The position numbers were made by a program, and so were the translations under genes. 64,000 bases of DNA, taken from assembly GCA_030158305.1 (NCBI GenBank), contig JAOATE010000080.1:114301-178300 (forward strand), given 5' to 3'. The DNA is from Burkholderiaceae bacterium (GTDB lineage Bacteria > Pseudomonadota > Gammaproteobacteria > Burkholderiales > Burkholderiaceae_B). A model generated the notes under the pieces. That model had not been told where the DNA came from. It did not search any database and was given only the letters and a program-made list of their open reading frames with translations. Of this stretch, positions 59,516-64,000 are shown in pieces (positions within the stretch are counted from its first letter, which is position 1; the number at the start of each line of letters is the position of its first letter).

Positions 59516-60502
59516 ATGGACTCTCTTGATACCGAAGTGTTGAAACAAGCCCGCGAATGGGTGTTGGGCGGTCATGTTGTTCATCTCGCCACTGTCGTCA
59601 AAACATGGGGCTCCGCGCCGCGCCAGGCGGGTGCCATGTTAGCCGTGCGCAAAGACGGCCGAGTCATTGGCTCGGTTTCAGGCGGGTGCATTGAGGACGA
59701 TTTGATTGCCCGTGCCCAGGAAGGCCGACTGCCTCTCCAGCCTGAATGGGCTCGCTATGGCGTGTCTCAAGATGAAGCCGCCCGCTTTGGCCTGCCTTGC
59801 GGAGGCACCTTGCGCCTGGTGATTGAACCCCTCAGCCAGGGCGACTGGCTCGAACCCGTCGTGATCGCCACCGAATCCCAGAAACTGATTGGTCGCTGGT
59901 TAGACATGTCGTCTGGGCGTTCGACGCTCACAGATGCACGGCCTGGGCAATTAACTGAAGTCAAAGAGGACGGTTGCCACTTTGTTTATGGTCCGCACTG
60001 GCGCTTGCTCATTATTGGGGCCAACCAGACGGCCAAGGCGCTCGCTCAAATCGCCACCATGCTGGAGTTCCAAGTCATTATTTGCGATCCGCGCGAAGAA
60101 TTCACTGCGGACTGGGACATGCCTGGCGTCACTCTTCAGTCCGGGATGCCCGACGATGCAGTACTTGAGATTCAAACAGATTCTCGCACAGCGATCGTTG
60201 CGATCACGCACGACCCAAAGCTCGACGATATGGCTTTGCTCGAAGCGTTGAAATCCAAAGCATTTTATGTTGGGGCATTAGGCTCAATTCGCAATCAAAC
60301 CAAAAGGCGCGAACGTTTGCTGAGCTTTGATCTTTCGGAACAAGAAATTGACCGGTTACACGGTCCAGTGGGCCTGCCCATTGGAAGTCGCACACCCGCT
60401 GAAATCGCCGTCGCAGTCGGCGCTCAACTTGTACAAGTCAGGCGGGCACTCGAGGACGAACGTATTGGCGGTCTGAGTCAACCGCCCGCATCAGCAAGTT
60501 AA
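59516..60502 (+). CDS. XdhC/CoxI-family molybdoenzyme maturation factor
   Basis: A 328-residue XdhC-type protein: ATVVKTWGSAPRQAGAML, GSVSGGCIEDDLIARA (conserved GGC), LPCGGTLRLVIEPL, then a C-terminal Rossmann domain (LLIIGANQTAKALAQIA, AIVAITHDPKLDDMALLEAL, FYVGALGSIRNQTKRRERL). Family members bind molybdenum cofactor and help sulfurate it before insertion into xanthine dehydrogenase or CO dehydrogenase. No such enzyme lies in the window, so the client is unknown. Confidence 0.9.
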   Translation: MDSLDTEVLKQAREWVLGGHVVHLATVVKTWGSAPRQAGAMLAVRKDGRVIGSVSGGCIEDDLIARAQEGRLPLQPEWARYGVSQDEAARFGLPCGGTLRLVIEPLSQGDWLEPVVIATESQKLIGRWLDMSSGRSTLTDARPGQLTEVKEDGCHFVYGPHWRLLIIGANQTAKALAQIATMLEFQVIICDPREEFTADWDMPGVTLQSGMPDDAVLEIQTDSRTAIVAITHDPKLDDMALLEALKSKAFYVGALGSIRNQTKRRERLLSFDLSEQEIDRLHGPVGLPIGSRTPAEIAVAVGAQLVQVRRALEDERIGGLSQPPASAS

Positions 60503-60526
60503 AGAAGCCGTCGACAAAGTACTGCT

Positions 60527-61216
60527 TCAGCTGCTGCGCTTGCGAGACTCAATGCCAAGCTGCTTGAGCTTGCGATAAAGGTGTGTGCGCTCTAGCCCGG
60601 TTTTTTCCGACACACGCGTCATGCTGTTATTTTCGCGCGCCAAATGGTACTCAAAATACACCCGTTCAAACGCATCGCGCGCTTCGCGCAAAGGCTGATC
60701 CAGAGTGATATCGCCCAGCAAACTTTGATCGACGGGCTCTGCGATGTCAGCAGTCTCTGCCATGGGCGCGGCATCAGGTAAAACAGGCGCAACATTGCTC
60801 GGCACTGCGACAGGCACAAACGTTCCGTTCGCCGACTTTGCCACAGGCAGTCGCCCACGCGCCAAACCGGCTGAAATTGTTTTCAACAACCGCTGCAAAG
60901 TGATGGGCTTTTCTAGAAAGTCGATTGCGCCAATCCGTGTCGCCTCAACAGCCGTGTCGATCGTGGCATGACCACTCATCATGATCACGGGCATATCCAA
61001 CAAGCCCTGCGAACCCCATTCTTTAAGAAGCGTTACACCATCTGTATCAGGCATCCAGATATCGAGCAAGACAAGGTCGGGACGTCCGCGCAAACGCGCA
61101 GCACGCGCTTGAGCTGCATTTTCTGCGAGCTCGATTGTGTGCCCCTCGTCATAGAGAATCTCGGAGAGTAACTCGCGAATTCCCACTTCATCGTCGACAA
61201 CCAAAATCCTGGCCAT
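60527..61216 (-). CDS. NtrX-like response regulator lacking the AAA+ domain
   Basis: A 229-residue regulator. The receiver domain (1-120) has the acidic pocket VVDDE, phospho-acceptor Asp52 in LLDIWMPDTDG and Lys103 in FLEKPITLQ. A Pro/Ala-rich linker (about 121-172) is followed by a Fis-type helix-turn-helix (about 176-222: MTRVSEKTGLERTHLYRKLKQLGI). Classical NtrX (about 450 residues) has a sigma-54-activating AAA+ domain between these parts; it is wholly missing, with no GAFTGA motif. It should act as a direct DNA-binding regulator. It starts 17 nt after the kinase gene. Confidence 0.9.
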   Translation of the reverse strand: MARILVVDDEVGIRELLSEILYDEGHTIELAENAAQARAARLRGRPDLVLLDIWMPDTDGVTLLKEWGSQGLLDMPVIMMSGHATIDTAVEATRIGAIDFLEKPITLQRLLKTISAGLARGRLPVAKSANGTFVPVAVPSNVAPVLPDAAPMAETADIAEPVDQSLLGDITLDQPLREARDAFERVYFEYHLARENNSMTRVSEKTGLERTHLYRKLKQLGIESRKRSS

Positions 61217-61233
61217 AAATCTTTCACCACCCC

Positions 61234-63546
61234 TTACGTATCAGCATTATCGTTGCCTGAGCGCAAACCGTCTAGCGGTTGTGCCAGCTGCGTCAACAAA
61301 ATCGAAACTTTTGCACCACCTTCACGGCGATTAGACAAATCAATCCGCCCCTGGTGCTCATCAATAATCTTACGAACAATCGCTAACCCAAGACCCGTGC
61401 CCTGAGCTTTGGTTGTCACGTAAGGCTCAAAAGCGCGCTGCAGCACCTGGGAACCAAAGCCGGGACCACTGTCAGACACCGTAAATCTCACGGCCGGCCT
61501 GTCCGAGCTTTCAGTATTTTCCCGACTGCCAGCCTGGATAAGCTGTGTAGTCACCTCTATCACGCCACCCTCCTGCTTTTCAACCAAAGCGTCTCGCGCG
61601 TTCGCCAAGAGATTATGGACCACCTGACGCAACTGAGTCGGATCGCCCAACACAGGCGGCAAAGTAGGATCCAGAGATACCTCAAGATGCCAAGCATGGC
61701 GCTCATCTCTCACCATACCATCTATTGGGTCCCAACCATAAAGGCCAAGCACTTCATCTACCAAGGCGTTAAAGTCAACCGGCACCATCAGGATCGCCGG
61801 TTTGCGTGCATATTCTTTAAAGTCATCCACCATGTGCTTGAGCGAGCTGACTTGATTCACGATGGTATTGGTCGCTCTTTCGAGTAGCGCCGCATCCTGT
61901 GGATCAAGCTTGTGCGCGAGCTTCATTGCCAAACGCTCAGCAGATAACTGGATCGGCGTCAGTGGGTTTTTGATTTCATGGGCCAAGCGTCGTGCGACCT
62001 CACCCCAGGCCACACTTCGGTTGGCGGACATCACCTCGGTGATGTCGTCAAACACCACCATATAACCGTTGTCTCGACCATCAATCAACAATTGCGTGCC
62101 ACGCGCCAGTAGCGTTAATGTGTAGAATTTTTTGTCATCACTTAAATCTGGGAGCTTGAGTTCAAACTGCTCCTGCCAATGGGTACGCTCAGAGCCCACT
62201 GCGGCATGCTGCGAAAACGCCTGGCGGATCATGCCAGAAAAATCAATCATCCCATCAATTGTTTCGAGGGGACGACCCGGAGCTGCGCGCAGATCAACAC
62301 TCAGAATTGCCTGTGCGCCTTGGTTAAAAGTCGTCAAACGAAACTGTTGATCAAATACTAAGACACCCGCTGACAAGTTTGACAGTACGCTCTCAAGATA
62401 CACGTTGGAGCGCTCTAACTGAGTACGGTTAGTTTCCACCATCCGCCGCGCGTCTTCGAGCTGGCGCGTCATGTCGTTAAACGACCGTGTCAGCTGGCCC
62501 ACCTCATCCTTTGTCGGAGGCTCGGGAAGAGGTCGAAAGTCGCCAATACTCACCGCTTGCGTTCCTGCCGCCAACGTCAACAAGGGTCGCACCAATTTTT
62601 TAGAGAGATACAGCGCCACTGCGATTGAAGCGAACACGGCAAGTAACAAGGCCAAGGTCAAAGTGACTGCGAACAAATTGCGCAAACTCTGACGCGATAG
62701 GGCCAACTCTTGATAGTCAAGATAGCCCTTCTGGACCTCTCGGGCATTTTGAGCGATCTTGTCAGAAACCGGTTGCGTCAGTTGCAACCATCGCGACTCT
62801 GACGTCACTCCCAAGCTTGTTTCGGCTCGGTCAGGCGACCCCACGGACACAATCACGCGCAACTGCAGCCCTGCATCGCCAAGATTCGCCGTCGGATCAT
62901 CCGAGTCTGCCGCTGAATAACCTCGCGCCGTGCGCAATTGATTCAGCACAGCAGCCGGAGGCAAAGGGGGCAATAGCGTGCCAAGTTTGTCTGTTGAAAA
63001 AGCAATCAGCCGACCACTCGTTGTAAAAACCATCGCATCCATTGAGCCGCTTGTTTCTCGCAGACGCGTTAAAACAGCGGCAATCTCAGGATCTGGGATA
63101 TTACTGAGGTCGGGCGTCATCGAACGTGCGCGGGCATCGAGTTGCGCCAACTGAGAGTCAAGTGCTGCTCGGCCCAGAGCCAAGCCTGACTCAAGTGCCG
63201 TATCCACCCTCACGTTGAACCAAGACTCGATGGAACGGGACATGAACTGCAAGGACACGGTGTAGATCAGTGCGCCAGGCAATACGCCAATCAACGTAAA
63301 TGCCAACGCAAAACGAGCTGTTAACCGCGAACCGAACTGCCCCACCGCGAACTGTCTTGCGAGTCGGAATGTCAACCATACGACCCAGACAAACAAGCTG
63401 AGCGCCAACCCACCATTGAGCCAGAGCAGCAAAGTTTGATATTGAGCTAAGAGGGACGCATTACCCGTCGACCACGCTAACAAAATGAACAACACGACCG
63501 CGCTAGCAATCCCGATACCCGAGACCAGTCGCATGAGAGGATTCAT
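61234..63546 (-). CDS. NtrY-like sensor histidine kinase
   Basis: A 770-residue membrane kinase: about three N-terminal membrane helices (AVVLFILLAWSTG; LALSLFVWVVWLTF; ALAFTLIGVLPGALIY), a periplasmic region of about 200 residues, another helix (TLALLLAVFASIAVALYL), HAMP (KKLVRPLLTLAAG), a PAS-like segment (SNLSAGVLVFDQQFRLT), the H-box RRLAHEIKNPLTPIQLSAERL, and ATP-binding N and G boxes (NLLANARDAL, DSGPGFG, GTGLGLAIV). Matches NtrY. The ATG at 63546 has GGGGGAGG upstream and overlaps the DUF4390 stop. Confidence 0.93.
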   Translation of the reverse strand: MNPLMRLVSGIGIASAVVLFILLAWSTGNASLLAQYQTLLLWLNGGLALSLFVWVVWLTFRLARQFAVGQFGSRLTARFALAFTLIGVLPGALIYTVSLQFMSRSIESWFNVRVDTALESGLALGRAALDSQLAQLDARARSMTPDLSNIPDPEIAAVLTRLRETSGSMDAMVFTTSGRLIAFSTDKLGTLLPPLPPAAVLNQLRTARGYSAADSDDPTANLGDAGLQLRVIVSVGSPDRAETSLGVTSESRWLQLTQPVSDKIAQNAREVQKGYLDYQELALSRQSLRNLFAVTLTLALLLAVFASIAVALYLSKKLVRPLLTLAAGTQAVSIGDFRPLPEPPTKDEVGQLTRSFNDMTRQLEDARRMVETNRTQLERSNVYLESVLSNLSAGVLVFDQQFRLTTFNQGAQAILSVDLRAAPGRPLETIDGMIDFSGMIRQAFSQHAAVGSERTHWQEQFELKLPDLSDDKKFYTLTLLARGTQLLIDGRDNGYMVVFDDITEVMSANRSVAWGEVARRLAHEIKNPLTPIQLSAERLAMKLAHKLDPQDAALLERATNTIVNQVSSLKHMVDDFKEYARKPAILMVPVDFNALVDEVLGLYGWDPIDGMVRDERHAWHLEVSLDPTLPPVLGDPTQLRQVVHNLLANARDALVEKQEGGVIEVTTQLIQAGSRENTESSDRPAVRFTVSDSGPGFGSQVLQRAFEPYVTTKAQGTGLGLAIVRKIIDEHQGRIDLSNRREGGAKVSILLTQLAQPLDGLRSGNDNADT

Positions 63547-64000
63547 TGAGCGGCCTCCCCCTTGCGTACAGAAAAGTCGAAAGGTGTCCAAGGGCTCGTT
63601 AAAGACCACGCTCCGCGATTGCGGGCATCAAGCTGTAACGGTCTCGCCAAGTGCGAGGTATCCAGTCGAATGCGCACCAAACCATCGTATTGGGTGTTCG
63701 GATCGAAGCGATCGAGAGGGGCCACTGGCCAGCCTCGGACTTTTTCCAACACCGCCACTGCCTCCTGAAGTGAGGCGACTGGCAAAAATAAATCGCCCGT
63801 CGCAACGCGCCACTGCTGAGTCAACGTGTTGTAAGACATGCGTCGGGTCAATGATGTCTCGACAATCGGTCGATCCCACCACCACCAACGCGGCGAAGTA
63901 ATTTTCACATCCAAGGTGAAATAAAGCGGCACGCCGCGTTCAGCTGCATCAATCACGATAGGACTAAGTTTGAGATTGACATCTAAATCCATGGTGAGGT
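63543..64000 (-). CDS. DUF4390-family protein, 5' end cut by window edge
   Basis: The C-terminal 152 codons of a DUF4390 protein. Visible: LSPIVIDAAERGVPLYFTLDVKITSPRWWWWD (in parts) and RIRLDTSHLARPLQL near the end. The frame runs open through the right edge, where a signal peptide is expected. Function unknown; it is typically found between rsmB and ntrY in betaproteobacteria, and the 4-nt overlap with the kinase suggests a functional or regulatory tie. Confidence 0.85.
   Translation of the reverse strand, partial: LTMDLDVNLKLSPIVIDAAERGVPLYFTLDVKITSPRWWWWDRPIVETSLTRRMSYNTLTQQWRVATGDLFLPVASLQEAVAVLEKVRGWPVAPLDRFDPNTQYDGLVRIRLDTSHLARPLQLDARNRGAWSLTSPWTPFDFSVRKGEAAQ

Overview
The window reads as the chromosome of a betaproteobacterium of the order Burkholderiales, most likely family Alcaligenaceae (Bordetella/Achromobacter/Pusillimonas relatives). 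This is inferred from protein style and gene order: ispB / rplU-rpmA-obgE-proB, ubiE-Tim44-ubiJ-ubiB, kdsD-kdsC-lptCAB, hpf-ptsN-hprK-rapZ, gpmA-envC-ctpA-moeB, rhodanese-grxC-secB-gpsA followed by a Bug-type receptor, and DUF4390-ntrY-ntrX. By eye the GC content is in the low-to-mid fifties. Nearly all 64 kb is dense core chromosome. I see no rRNA, tRNA, IS element, prophage, CRISPR array or defence island.

Layout. 1-1645: a cut-off quinone oxidoreductase, a small secreted protein and a short CDF cation transporter. 1658-5726: ispB divergent from rplU-rpmA-obgE-proB. 5744-8947: a TPP riboswitch driving thiC, then an acyltransferase. 8993-17743: B12-dependent methionine synthase metH, divergent from a cobalamin riboswitch followed by btuB-btuF-thiG-thiD. 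17799-24099: a methyltransferase, then a leftward set of ubiE, a Tim44-like gene, ubiJ, ubiB, a diiron protein and rfaE2. 24225-26715: the 5-oxoprolinase operon pxpBCA. 26785-34834: a giant FAD/Fe-S oxidoreductase, a YqaA-like membrane protein, ilvA, apt and purT. 34949-42626: a Kdo/LPS-transport operon (kdsD, kdsC, lptC, lptA, lptB), then hpf, ptsN, hprK, rapZ and rlpA. 42636-48418: rsmI divergent from yraN-diaA-dolP-tlpA-like, then argB, a HAD phosphatase and slmA. 48415-52836: leftward gpmA-envC-ctpA-moeB. 52944-56391: rhodanese, grxC, secB, gpsA and a Bug receptor. 56419-64000: trmL, comF, bioC-like, TauE/SafE, xdhC, and an NtrYX-like two-component system with a cut-off DUF4390 gene.

How the parts fit. 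Two coenzyme themes are RNA-controlled: thiamine (TPP riboswitch on thiC; thiG and thiD elsewhere) and B12 (riboswitch on btuB, next to the B12 enzyme metH). The thiG-thiD pair lies directly behind the B12-regulated uptake genes. Much of the rest builds or polices the envelope: Kdo and heptose supply, Lpt bridge, RlpA, EnvC/CtpA and DolP. Ubiquinone genes form one leftward block with two poorly understood companions, a Tim44-like protein and a diiron protein.

The most notable irregularities concern sigma-54. The rpoN gene normally between lptB and hpf is absent, and the NtrX-like regulator at the right end lacks the AAA+ domain that activates sigma-54 polymerase. No clear previously undescribed multi-gene system stands out; the best leads are in the findings.
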